DNA from: Streptomyces werraensis
Lineage (GTDB): Bacteria > Actinomycetota > Actinomycetes > Streptomycetales > Streptomycetaceae
Assembly: GCA_014656175.1 (NCBI GenBank)
Contig: BNBX01000011.1
Span: 149,575-213,574, forward strand
Direction: 5' to 3'
Length of the DNA: 64,000 nt
In this document: positions 33,100 through 40,702 of the stretch, piece by piece
Layout of the letters: the number at the start of each line of letters is the position of its first letter
Numbering within the stretch: position 1 is the stretch's first letter
Translations under genes and position numbers: made by a program
Notes under the pieces: generated by a model
Databases searched by the model: none
Seen by the model: the letters and a program-made list of their open reading frames with translations, nothing else
What the model was told of the DNA's origin: nothing

Positions 33100-36000
33100 C
33101 TATGTCACCGCCGTTATTCCTAGTTGACCAAGGACATGTTGACAGGAGGAGCACACAGCCTTCGGCGTTCCGTGCCTCGGATTGCCCGCCGCCCGTACCT
33201 CCACGGCGGCCATGACACCGCCCCGGGGATCGACACCGGCCTTCATGGCGTTCGACAGTGCTTCCGCCTCGCCGCACCGTCCGTGCTGGTTGCCGACGGG
33301 CGGCCGCTGGTCCGTGGGAACCCGGTCGTAGGCCGCCTGGATGTCCGGATGCAAGTCGTGGTCGCCACCACCCTTGATGCTCGCGCCCGTGAACGGCGCG
33401 TCATGCCCCGGCACGGAGAGTCCGGCCGCGCTGGTCGGTCTTGTGTACTTGTTGGCGCCGGGCCGAGCCTGCTCCTCGTCGGCCCTCCGGCGCGCGGCGG
33501 CCAGAGCTTCCTCATCACAAGCCGGCGACAGACCGAAGGGGTCCACCGCGGTGAATGGGTTACGGACATAGGCGCGCGGGTTCGGTCCGGGGGCAAGGCC
33601 CAAGGGGTCCTGGGAAACGTACCGCCCCGTCTCCGGGTCGTAGTGACGGTGGTAGTTGTAGGCGAGGGCCGTCTCGGGATCGCTGTACTGACCCGGGAAA
33701 CGCAGCGGGCAGTGCGCACCGCCGGTCCGGTGACCGTCGACGGCCGCTCCCCAGACCGTTGTGCGCGCACTCCACGCCACCTCCCCGCTCTCCCCGACAA
33801 GTTCGGTGGGGGTTCCGACGAGGTCCGTCACGATGCCGTAGAACTGCTCGTCCACCCAGTCCTGGAAGGCTCCTGCGCGACGCACCCGGTCCACCTGTGT
33901 GACAGGGCTGAACCGGTCCCGCTCCCAGTCCCACACGGTGCACGTGGACGTTTCGTCGTCCGCCCGGGTGACAACCTGCTCGGCCAGGACGAAGCCGTCC
34001 CACGTGAAGAGCACCTCCTCCACCGGGGTCTCTCCGTCGGGTCCGAGCCGTTGTTTGGCGACACGGCGTCCGAACGGGTCGTACCGGTAGACCCACCGCG
34101 TGCCGTCGGGTGTGGTCACGGAGGCCAGGCGGTCTTGGCTGTCCCAGACGTAGTGCCAGACATCGGCCTTGTTCGAGAGGCGCTTCCTGCGTCTAACCAC
34201 CACCCGGCCTTGGGCGTCGTACTGGTACCGGACATCACCGACCCTGTGCACCCGGCCGGGCTCGGTCCGGGGCGCGCCAAGGCCGGCCCCGTGTCTCCGC
34301 AGTTCTCCCTGCGCGAGGTTTCCCGCCCTGTCGTACGCATAGCTCTCCGACCACGTGGCCGCCCTGACGCCCGTGACCCGGCCCGTGGCGTCGACATCGA
34401 CGTCGCGGTCGCCGTTGAGCAGGTCCGTAATCGCCGTTACCGTGCCGTCCTCCCGGTAGCGGTAGGCACGGTGCTGGACCCGGTGGGGTGCGGACTCCGC
34501 CGAGGGGCCGGTGCCCGCCAGGAGGGTCTGCGTACTCAGTCTGCCGTTCGTGTCCCAGGTCTGGCTCAGCCGGGCGGCGCCCAGGCGGCGTTCGACCTCA
34601 CGCCCTGCCTCGTCGTACGCGAACGTGATGGCTCTGCCCGCGGTCCGCAGCAGAACGGGCCTGTCCCGTCCGTCGTACTGCCAGAGGCTCTCGGTGCCGG
34701 ACGGCGTCGTCCGGCGGATGCGTCTGCCGAGGAGGTCGTAGGCCGAACGGACGGTCGCGCCGTTGCACGTCTCAGCGACGACCCGGCCGACTGCATCCCG
34801 TTCATAGGTCAACTCAACGCTGCCGTCGCCCGCCCGGACGAGGTTGCCGACCGCGTCGTACGTGTAGGTCGTGACTCCTTCGGACGTACGCTGCTCCACC
34901 ACCTTGTCCCGGGCATCGCGAACATAGGTGACGGACTGACCGAGTCCGTTGGTCAGCTCGACCAGGCGGCCGCCCGCGTCGAAGCGGTAACTCTGGGTAC
35001 GGCCGGAGAAGTCCCGCTCGCGCACCAGACGTCCGGCGGCATCGTAGACATAGCTCCACTCGGCTCCGAGCTGGTTGGTGACGGAAGTGACACGCAGTTC
35101 ACGGTCGTAGGTGAAGGTCAGGAGCGAGCCGTCCGGATCGGTGCGCGAGGTGACGAGATCGAACCCGCCGTATGTGAAGCGGGTCACCTGACCGAGGGCG
35201 TCCACGTGCTCGACAAGGTTGCCCTCGGCGTCGTAGCTCCGGATCTCCGTCGTGCCGTCGGGGCTGGTGCGTCGGCTCAACCGGCCTTCCGGCGTCCAGT
35301 GGAACCGTGTCTCCGCCCCGTCCGGAGCGGTCACTACGACGATCCTGCCGAACGCATCCCTTCGGTATCGGGTCGTCGCGCCTTCTGCGTCGGTGTACGC
35401 GAGAGGCAGGCCGGCCGCGTCCGGCTCCACGAGCGCTGTTCGTCCGAGTGCGTCGGTGACGGCGACCAGTGCCCCGATGTCGTTGTACCGGTAGCCGATC
35501 CGGGCACCCGTGGGGTCGGTTTCTGCTGTCAGGTTCCCCCGCGCGTCGTACTCCAGGGACCAGACGCTGCCATTGGCCTGCATGAGCGACACCGGCCGAC
35601 CGAACTGGTTGTTCTCGGCCGACTCCCGGTTGCCGTCGGGACGGACGACGGCTGTCGGTGCGCCGAACTCGTCGTACTCGTAGTGCGTCGTCCGGCCGAG
35701 CGGGTCCGTACGGGACAGCAGGCGATCGTAGCGATCCCATTCCGAGTGCGTGGTGTGACCGAGGGGGTCGGTCGAGGAAACGAGTTGGTACAACTCGTTG
35801 TGCCGATAGACCGTCGTGTTGCCAAGCGCGTCCGTATAACGCGTCTCACGGCCGTCCGTGTCGTACTCGACGGTGCAGGAGAGGCTGCCGTCGGCGCCCT
35901 CGCCGGCGACGCAGCGGTCCAGGACGTCGTAGGTGAAGCGGTACCAGTAGTCGTTGCGGTCGGTCCACGACGTGATGCGGGCGCGGTCGTCGTACGTGAG

Positions 36001-37716
36001 TTTCAGCGGCCGGCCGCTCGAATCGTGGATCTCGGTGAGGTTCCCTTCGGGGCTGTAGCCGAAGCTCCTGAGAACGGTGCCCTCGGGACCGTCCTCGATA
36101 TTGCGCAGGCGGAGCCGGGTGACACGTCCGTCCGTCGTGTCGACGTACAGGTGCCGACCGCCCGAATCGCGTACCGCGACAGGGGTTCCGTCCGCGTCAC
36201 GATCGAAGTCGACACGCGACCCGTTGCGGTCGGTTATCGCGGCCAGGGGCAGCGTGAAGGCTTCGTCCACCGCGGCCGGCCTCGAACGGGGTGCGAAGTG
36301 ACGAGTGACGCCCGTGGTGGGGTCAGTGATGCGCAGCGGAGTGTCCTGCGCGCCGTCCCAGTCCAGTGGCCAACGCGGGCCCTCCAGTGGCATGACCGAG
36401 GTGCCCGGCCGCGGTACAGGGTAGAACAGCAGCATGCCGTCCTCAGTGGCGAAAACGGCTCCCTCGTCGTCCAGTTCGAGGCGTTCGTCCAGAGTGGAGG
36501 TCCAGGACGGACCGAAGCAGCGGCCCCACTGATATGTGGACAGGTGGGTGCGGCGCAAGATCAGGGGGAGCAGGCCGGGAAGTTCGACATCGGTGGCCTC
36601 CATGAGCATTTCGCCGGAGACCATGTCGATCGGGTCGCCGTTCTTGCAACGGCCCTTGGACGGCTTGGACTTCGCCGCGGCGTCGCCAGCTTCTCGGCGC
36701 AGGCCCTTTCCGAGCCCTTTAGCCATGGCTTTCAGCCCACCCTTGGCCAAAGTTTTGGCGCCCTTGGCCAGGGCGCCGAGGGTGGTCAGTCCCTTCATGC
36801 CGGGTATGCAGTCCAGCGCTGCCAGTCCCACGTCCCATAGGGACGCTTGGCCTTTGCTGTATTTGTAGAGCGTGTCGGCGAGGACGACGAGCGCCGCGAT
36901 GAGGACGATCGCGCCGAGGATCGGCCCGCCGATGATCATCGCGACAATGCCGACGACTGCCACCACGATCTTGCAGGCCGCGACGATGCTGTCCCAGTTG
37001 TCGGTGAACCAGTCGCCGATCTCCTCCCACCACGCCCGGTTCTGGATCCCCGCGTCCGAGGCCTCGTCGATCTTCGACTTCGCGTCCCGCGCCGCTTCCT
37101 CACGCATCTTCCGCGCGTCCGCGGCCATCTTCTTCGCCGCGTCCAGCGCGCTCTGCGCGGACGTCACGTCCGACTGCGCCTTCTCCTGCGCGCTCTTGGC
37201 GCTCCGCACGTCCCGGGTCGCGGCCCGCACCTTCGCCTCGTCCGGCTTGTCCGCGTCCGACTTCGACCCCGTCGGATCGTCCTTGTACTTGTCGGCCTCC
37301 TTCGTCGCCCGCCCCACCCACGACTCCGCCGACGCCAGCTTCGACTTCGCCGACGCCAGATCCGCCTGCGCCTCCCGCGCCTTCACCAGCGCCTTGTCCG
37401 CCAGCGCCTGCGCCCGCTCCAGCTTCGGCCAGTAGTCCGCGAGCGCGTCCCCGCACATCGCGTACGACTTCTCCAGCTTCCTCAGATTCTTCGGAACGCC
37501 GGAGAACTCCTCCTTGAACACCTTCGCCGACTTGCCCGCCCACTCCGCCAGCGTCCCCTCACCGGCCATCCCCTTCACCAGACGCAACGCGACGGAGACG
37601 TCGTCGGCGAAGTCGTGCAGGAACCTCGCCAGCTGGCGCACCCGCTCCGGGTCACCGGGCGTCGGGTCCCTGTCCAGATCAAGGACATGCCAATCAGTCG
37701 GCCGGTGACCCGCCAT
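33100..37716 (-). CDS. RHS-repeat polymorphic toxin with YwqJ-like deaminase tip
   Basis: From ATG 37716 (MAGHRPTDW) the protein has 1538 residues. Residues about 20-230 are helical with a WAG turn (LAEWAGKSAKVF) and a long Ala/Lys/Asp coiled coil, resembling an ESX-type export head. Two hydrophobic stretches follow (near KIVVAVVGIVAMIIGGPILG and AIVLIAALVVLADTLY). A DUF6531 start (CKNGDPIDMVSGEMLMEAT) opens about 950 residues of YDxxGRL-type RHS repeats, ending with the core boundary DPLGLAPGPNPRAY and DPFGL. The last 139 residues are the variable tip: HGRCGEAEALSNA (Cys1481, Glu1483) and VCSSCQHVL (Cys1522, Cys1525) form the zinc and catalytic pattern of YwqJ-like nucleic-acid or nucleotide deaminases. 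It is coupled to the SUKH-3 gene. Its delivery route and target are inferred. Confidence 0.9.
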   Translation of the reverse strand: MAGHRPTDWHVLDLDRDPTPGDPERVRQLARFLHDFADDVSVALRLVKGMAGEGTLAEWAGKSAKVFKEEFSGVPKNLRKLEKSYAMCGDALADYWPKLERAQALADKALVKAREAQADLASAKSKLASAESWVGRATKEADKYKDDPTGSKSDADKPDEAKVRAATRDVRSAKSAQEKAQSDVTSAQSALDAAKKMAADARKMREEAARDAKSKIDEASDAGIQNRAWWEEIGDWFTDNWDSIVAACKIVVAVVGIVAMIIGGPILGAIVLIAALVVLADTLYKYSKGQASLWDVGLAALDCIPGMKGLTTLGALAKGAKTLAKGGLKAMAKGLGKGLRREAGDAAAKSKPSKGRCKNGDPIDMVSGEMLMEATDVELPGLLPLILRRTHLSTYQWGRCFGPSWTSTLDERLELDDEGAVFATEDGMLLFYPVPRPGTSVMPLEGPRWPLDWDGAQDTPLRITDPTTGVTRHFAPRSRPAAVDEAFTLPLAAITDRNGSRVDFDRDADGTPVAVRDSGGRHLYVDTTDGRVTRLRLRNIEDGPEGTVLRSFGYSPEGNLTEIHDSSGRPLKLTYDDRARITSWTDRNDYWYRFTYDVLDRCVAGEGADGSLSCTVEYDTDGRETRYTDALGNTTVYRHNELYQLVSSTDPLGHTTHSEWDRYDRLLSRTDPLGRTTHYEYDEFGAPTAVVRPDGNRESAENNQFGRPVSLMQANGSVWSLEYDARGNLTAETDPTGARIGYRYNDIGALVAVTDALGRTALVEPDAAGLPLAYTDAEGATTRYRRDAFGRIVVVTAPDGAETRFHWTPEGRLSRRTSPDGTTEIRSYDAEGNLVEHVDALGQVTRFTYGGFDLVTSRTDPDGSLLTFTYDRELRVTSVTNQLGAEWSYVYDAAGRLVRERDFSGRTQSYRFDAGGRLVELTNGLGQSVTYVRDARDKVVEQRTSEGVTTYTYDAVGNLVRAGDGSVELTYERDAVGRVVAETCNGATVRSAYDLLGRRIRRTTPSGTESLWQYDGRDRPVLLRTAGRAITFAYDEAGREVERRLGAARLSQTWDTNGRLSTQTLLAGTGPSAESAPHRVQHRAYRYREDGTVTAITDLLNGDRDVDVDATGRVTGVRAATWSESYAYDRAGNLAQGELRRHGAGLGAPRTEPGRVHRVGDVRYQYDAQGRVVVRRRKRLSNKADVWHYVWDSQDRLASVTTPDGTRWVYRYDPFGRRVAKQRLGPDGETPVEEVLFTWDGFVLAEQVVTRADDETSTCTVWDWERDRFSPVTQVDRVRRAGAFQDWVDEQFYGIVTDLVGTPTELVGESGEVAWSARTTVWGAAVDGHRTGGAHCPLRFPGQYSDPETALAYNYHRHYDPETGRYVSQDPLGLAPGPNPRAYVRNPFTAVDPFGLSPACDEEALAAARRRADEEQARPGANKYTRPTSAAGLSVPGHDAPFTGASIKGGGDHDLHPDIQAAYDRVPTDQRPPVGNQHGRCGEAEALSNAMKAGVDPRGGVMAAVEVRAAGNPRHGTPKAVCSSCQHVLGQLGITAVT

Positions 37717-37812
37717 CCCGCAACCCCCGTTACGCGCACATCGCCAAAACCCGTATGCACACATGAACTTACCGGGCACGACAGTTCGACAGAAAGCCCT
37801 GCCCGTTCCGCC

Positions 37813-37890
37813 TCAGGGACGCCGCCGTCGCAGGGCCCGCCAGGCATCCCCCACCGCGTCCTCAAAGCGCAGCCACCAGCCCTACAGCAT
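37813..37890 (-). pseudogene. Tail relic of a gene like 40703-41170
   Basis: Frame GWWLRFEDAVGDAWRALRRR ends at TGA 37813. It aligns with the C-terminus GWWLQGEDAVRRVWQVVRRG of the intact gene at 40703-41170, and the bases just upstream also match except that GAA (Glu) reads TAG here. It is a degraded 3' fragment, 97 bp before the RHS start. Confidence 0.65.
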
Positions 37891-37952
37891 GTTCGGGGAG
37901 CGGGCCGGCCGGTCCGTACCCTTGTGCGTCGCGCACCGGCTGCTCGGTGCCG

Positions 37953-38207
37953 ACATCCCCGCGAGATTGACACGGCCCTGCCAGAACCGCGGACCGGGGG
38001 CGAAAGGCCCACCGGGCGCCTGGCCGGCGCCGCACCACACTTCGCGGAAGATTCCCGTACGTTCGCCGCTGATCAGGGACGACGAGTACGGAGAAACTTG
38101 CTTCCAGTTCTCCCAGCGGAAGGCGCGCAGCATCAACACTCGACCGAGCAACTCCGACAGTCCGCCACAGAGAGCGGCGGGCTGGCCAATCGAGCGGAAG
38201 ACAGTAC
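37953..38207. repeat. 255-bp direct repeat 2 (RHS upstream side)
   Basis: Direct copy of 32264-32518, gapless, at an offset of 5,689 bp. On the minus strand it lies 237 bp upstream of the RHS start and 98 bp downstream of the SMI1-like stop. It may carry the promoter for the toxin operon if the first copy carries one for S10. Confidence 0.92.
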
Positions 38208-38305
38208 GTCCAGGGGGTCGTGAGCAAACCCTGTGGGCTTACGGGGCGCGCCTCGTGCACTCGGACCGGTGCCGACGACGCGCCGCGGACGTCAGCACAC
38301 CCGGC

Positions 38306-38737
38306 CTACCTGTACCAGTCCTCGCCGTCACTTCCCAGCGCACTGCGCAGATAGCTCTCCAGGGCGGGTGAAACGAGGTTTCGACTGTCCGTCTCGTGGT
38401 CCCAGACGAAAACCTCATTGCGCTCCGGAACCCGAACGAAAGCGAACTGGTCACCCCCGCCGTTGTCGCCGAAGAACATGAGTGAATCGAACGGCATGTA
38501 GAGCGAGCGAAATTGCTCGTCTCCACGAAAATGCATGTTGTCGTCCAGGATGCGCTGGGCCGACCAGACGACGTCGGTTCCGTACTCGTCTGTCAATCCG
38601 TCGCTCTCGAGGAGGAACGACCGCAGATCCGACGGGAGCGACTGCCCGAGCTCACTCTCGATCCGGTCCAGGAGGGACGGGTCGGCGGGGCTGTCGGACT
38701 CCGCCGACGGGAACGACTCGATGAGGTCACGCCACAT
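38306..38737 (-). CDS. SMI1/KNR4 (SUKH-1) family protein, likely immunity
   Basis: The 143-residue protein fits the SMI1/KNR4 fold: LLDRIESELGQSLPSDLRSF, the FLLESDGL motif, MPFDSLMFFGDNGGGDQFAF and the late VFVWDHETDSRNLVSPALES. This family usually neutralises polymorphic toxins. ATG 38737 is chosen; a TTG four codons upstream is possible. Its start lies inside the end of the 47-codon ORF (11-bp overlap). No matching toxin precedes it now, so it is an orphan immunity gene, or it protects against toxins of neighbouring strains. Confidence 0.82.
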   Translation of the reverse strand: MWRDLIESFPSAESDSPADPSLLDRIESELGQSLPSDLRSFLLESDGLTDEYGTDVVWSAQRILDDNMHFRGDEQFRSLYMPFDSLMFFGDNGGGDQFAFVRVPERNEVFVWDHETDSRNLVSPALESYLRSALGSDGEDWYR

Positions 38738-38870
38738 GTTCCAAGCCAACCTTGTCGAACTCGGCTACCGGATTCTCGGACTGAACCAGTTTCCGAGCAG
38801 CGAGGTCGGAGCCGGACGGGAGGTGTTCCGCTCTCGTCGGCAGAAACTCGAACTCCATATGAGACGTCAT
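38727..38870 (-). CDS. 47-residue ORF coupled at both ends
   Basis: The ORF starts at ATG 38870 overlapping the stop of the CdiI-like gene (ATGA) and stops at TGA 38727 within the first codons of the SMI1-like gene. The product begins MTSHMEFEFLPTRAEHLPSG and ends AEFDKVGLEHVA. It has no signal peptide or membrane segment and I recognise no family. It may be a genuine small gene in an immunity operon, or the last part of a lost toxin whose stop overlapped its immunity gene. Confidence 0.45.
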   Translation of the reverse strand: MTSHMEFEFLPTRAEHLPSGSDLAARKLVQSENPVAEFDKVGLEHVA

Positions 38871-39307
38871 TTGGTATCCAGAGCCGCCATGCCGGTAATG
38901 GCGGCGCAGAAGGCAGCGGCCTCCTCCCGTACATAGCGCGAGAGGCCGACCAGTGTCTCGACAGTCGCCTTCAGCTCACGAGCCAGCTCCGGGAACCGTT
39001 CCCACACCTGCGTCTTCCGCGTCACCACTGCGTACAGAAGGTCGTCGTCGTACCAGCCCCCCGCGACCTGGGACGGAGCCGTGTCCCGGAGGATGCGGAC
39101 CGCGAGAGGGAGCAGCCACGGCAGCCCGACGTCCTGGGTGATCAGGCGGGCCAGCTCGTCGGGCCGAAGGTGGCCGACAGGGCGACGCCGCAGTTCGTGG
39201 ACCGCTCTGACCAGCGAAGTGGCGTCCTCGCGCGGCTCGGGCCAGCGCTGTCCCTCGAGCCGCTCCAGGGACTGGGTGGGGTCGACGGGCTGGGACACGT
39301 GCGGCAC
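38867..39307 (-). CDS. CdiI-like contact-dependent inhibition immunity protein
   Basis: The 146-residue product carries SLERLEGQRWPEPREDATSL, VHELRRRPVGHLRPDELARL, ITQDVGLPWLLPLAVRILRD and GGWYDDDLLYAVVTRK. That matches the CdiI_2-type immunity family found in contact-dependent inhibition and related loci. The start is uncertain: GTG 39307 begins 5 bp after the preceding stop, GTG 39298 is the alternative. It overlaps the next ORF by ATGA. No CdiA-like toxin is nearby, so it is an orphan here. Confidence 0.78.
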   Translation of the reverse strand: MPHVSQPVDPTQSLERLEGQRWPEPREDATSLVRAVHELRRRPVGHLRPDELARLITQDVGLPWLLPLAVRILRDTAPSQVAGGWYDDDLLYAVVTRKTQVWERFPELARELKATVETLVGLSRYVREEAAAFCAAITGMAALDTK

Positions 39308-39312
39308 AGTGG

Positions 39313-39846
39313 TTACCGGGTGTCGTTGTGCGGACTGGGTTCCGTCCTGAGGATGTGCAACACCTGCCAACGGGCTTCCTCCCAGCGGGCCTGACGGGCG
39401 ACGAGCCGCTTGTCGGTGCCCTCCTGTCCATGCTCCGCGTACCACTGACCGACCTCCGCCTGCAGTTGGCGGGCAACGTGGAGGCACGGGATCGGAGTGG
39501 TCGGGCCCTGTCCCTTCGCCTTGGCGAGCATCTGCTCCGTGCCGACCCGCGCGGCGTCGAGGACCGGACCCGCTCCCCTGGCGAGTACATACCTGTTGGT
39601 GTCCCACTGCGCAGCGACCTCCAGGAGCCGATCCCTCGCCTCGGGCAGCCGGGGAGGAACCTCTCCGAGGTCGATCGCCTCGTGGCACACCTCGACGTAC
39701 TCCAGTCACACGGCCCGCACCGGCTCCGCGATTCCATCCCTCTCGATGTCCAACACGTGCCCCGCGAAGTCCAGCGCCAGGTGTGCCCCTCGTTTCTGGT
39801 CGACTTGTTCGAGCAGGTCTCCCAGCAGCTCAGGAAAGACGATCAC
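39313..39846 (-). pseudogene. Paralogue of the 40643 gene, interrupted by in-frame TGA
   Basis: From GTG 39846 (AAGGG 6 nt upstream) the frame reads VIVFPELLGDLLEQVDQKRG and stays aligned to the gene at 40643. At 39706-39708 it has TGA where the paralogue has TGC (Cys): PVRAV-stop-LEYVEVCHEAIDL against PVSVACLEYMDAAHEAIGL. The same frame continues to TAA at 39313, giving 177 codons in all, with the second half (RLLEVAAQWDTNRYVLARG) well kept. It is a nonsense-interrupted gene. The family is unrecognised; both halves are helical and charged, with no membrane segment. Confidence 0.7.
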
Positions 39847-39881
39847 GTTCAGCCCTTGCCCCACTCGGTCGGGGGCCGCGG

Positions 39882-40082
39882 TCAGTCGGGCGTACGCGAC
39901 GAACCGAACGGCGCGACGAACGCGGCCCACGCCTCCGGCGTGAGCGCGAGACGCCGGCCGGATACGTTCTTGGAGTCGCGGACGTGGATGGTGAGGGGTG
40001 TGAGGGCGACTTCGACGCAGTCGTTGCCGTTACTGCTGCTGCTGTAGCTGCTCTTGAACCAATGGAGTTCCGGCGTGCTCAT
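39882..40082 (-). CDS. DUF397 domain protein
   Basis: The 66-residue product MSTPELHWFKSSYSSSSNGN... has the DUF397 signatures WFKSSYS, DCVEVAL and VHVRDSKN-type IHVRDSKNVSG followed by LALTPEAWAAFVA. ATG 40082 overlaps the stop of the HTH relic as ATGA, the standard HTH-DUF397 arrangement. The same frame is open upstream into the 40643 gene, so a fused product is also possible. DUF397 proteins usually work with an HTH partner, and the intact pair is at 44421-45505. Confidence 0.75.
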   Translation of the reverse strand: MSTPELHWFKSSYSSSSNGNDCVEVALTPLTIHVRDSKNVSGRRLALTPEAWAAFVAPFGSSRTPD

Positions 40083-40643
40083 AGCTCTCCCAGCGTTTGC
40101 CCGATGAAGACCAGAGACTCCTCTGGTGTGAGCGCCTGAGCCCGGATGATGCCATAGCGCAGATCGAGGACGCGGAGCTGCCTGGGCGCGACGGGCGGCG
40201 AGACGCTCGTCGACATCGTCGTCACGGTGCCGCGCGGCCCAGCGGCCGGCCTCCGCCTGCAACTGACGGGCGACGGACAGGCAGGACGGGTGACTGGACG
40301 GGCCCCACCCGTGCGCCCTGTCCAGCATCGCCCCGGCACCGACCCGCGCCGCGTCCATGGTGAAGTCCGCGTCCCTGGCCAGGAGGAAGCGGTTGCCCGC
40401 CCTCCGCAGGGCGACCGCCCGCAGCCGCTCCTCCGCCTCCAGCAGACGAGGCAAGGCCGCTCCGAGGCCGATCGCCTCATGAGCCGCGTCCATGTACTCC
40501 AGGCACGCCACCGAGACCGGTTCCTCGATCTCGTCCCGCTCCAGATCCAGCACGTGCTGTGCGAAGTCCGGTGCTAGATGAGCCGCTCGTTTTTGGTCGA
40601 TCTGTTCGAGCAGGTCCCCCAGCAGTCTCGTAGGAACAATCAC
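39882..40643 (-). CDS. Unrecognised helical protein, ORF fused in frame to DUF397
   Basis: GTG 40643 is preceded by GGAGGGG with 7-nt spacing. Residues 1 to about 150 (VIVPTRLLGDLLEQIDQKRA ... DVDERLAARRAQ) are paralogous to the interrupted gene at 39313-39846. After about 40190 homology stops; the DNA is then the 3' end of an HTH gene read in the wrong frame, after which the frame happens to run into DUF397. The 253-residue ORF is therefore a chimera made by recombination. Whether the natural stop is lost and the chimera is made is unknown. Function unknown. Confidence 0.55.
   Translation of the reverse strand: MIVPTRLLGDLLEQIDQKRAAHLAPDFAQHVLDLERDEIEEPVSVACLEYMDAAHEAIGLGAALPRLLEAEERLRAVALRRAGNRFLLARDADFTMDAARVGAGAMLDRAHGWGPSSHPSCLSVARQLQAEAGRWAARHRDDDVDERLAARRAQAAPRPRSALWHHPGSGAHTRGVSGLHRANAGRAMSTPELHWFKSSYSSSSNGNDCVEVALTPLTIHVRDSKNVSGRRLALTPEAWAAFVAPFGSSRTPD
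40079..40189 (-). pseudogene. C-terminal relic of a DUF5753-type HTH regulator
   Basis: In another frame the codons read APRQLRVLDLRYGIIRAQAL and end IGQTLGEL at TGA 40079. That aligns with the end of the intact regulator at 44630 (PKQLRILDLRYGTIRALAL, IEHMLGET). The rest of the gene is missing, replaced by the 40643 gene. The ATGA overlap with DUF397 is retained. Confidence 0.72.
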
Positions 40644-40702
40644 ATCCAGCCCCCTCCCCTCAAACCCAGCTCATTCTCGATTCCCCCTCCGCCAGTGCCG
40701 CG

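Larger units (their letters stand above)
37717..38305. other. Region between RHS and SMI1-like gene
   Basis: This 589-bp stretch contains no intact gene. From low to high coordinates it holds the RHS leader, a gene-tail relic (37813-37890), direct repeat 2 (37953-38207) and 98 bp before the SMI1-like stop. It should contain the RHS promoter. Confidence 0.6.

Noticed and set aside
33124..36840. A 1238-codon plus-strand open frame opposite the RHS gene
   Set aside because: The antisense of a repeat-rich RHS gene often stays open at high GC. No domain or ribosome site is apparent.
37882..38151. Protein encoded by the direct repeat
   Set aside because: The frame is open in both copies for part of its length, but the predicted peptides are of low complexity and the changes between copies are not biased to third positions.
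39706..39708. Selenocysteine codon
   Set aside because: TGA falls on a Cys position of the paralogue, but no selenoprotein context or SECIS was evident and the protein is not a redox family. A plain nonsense mutation is simpler.
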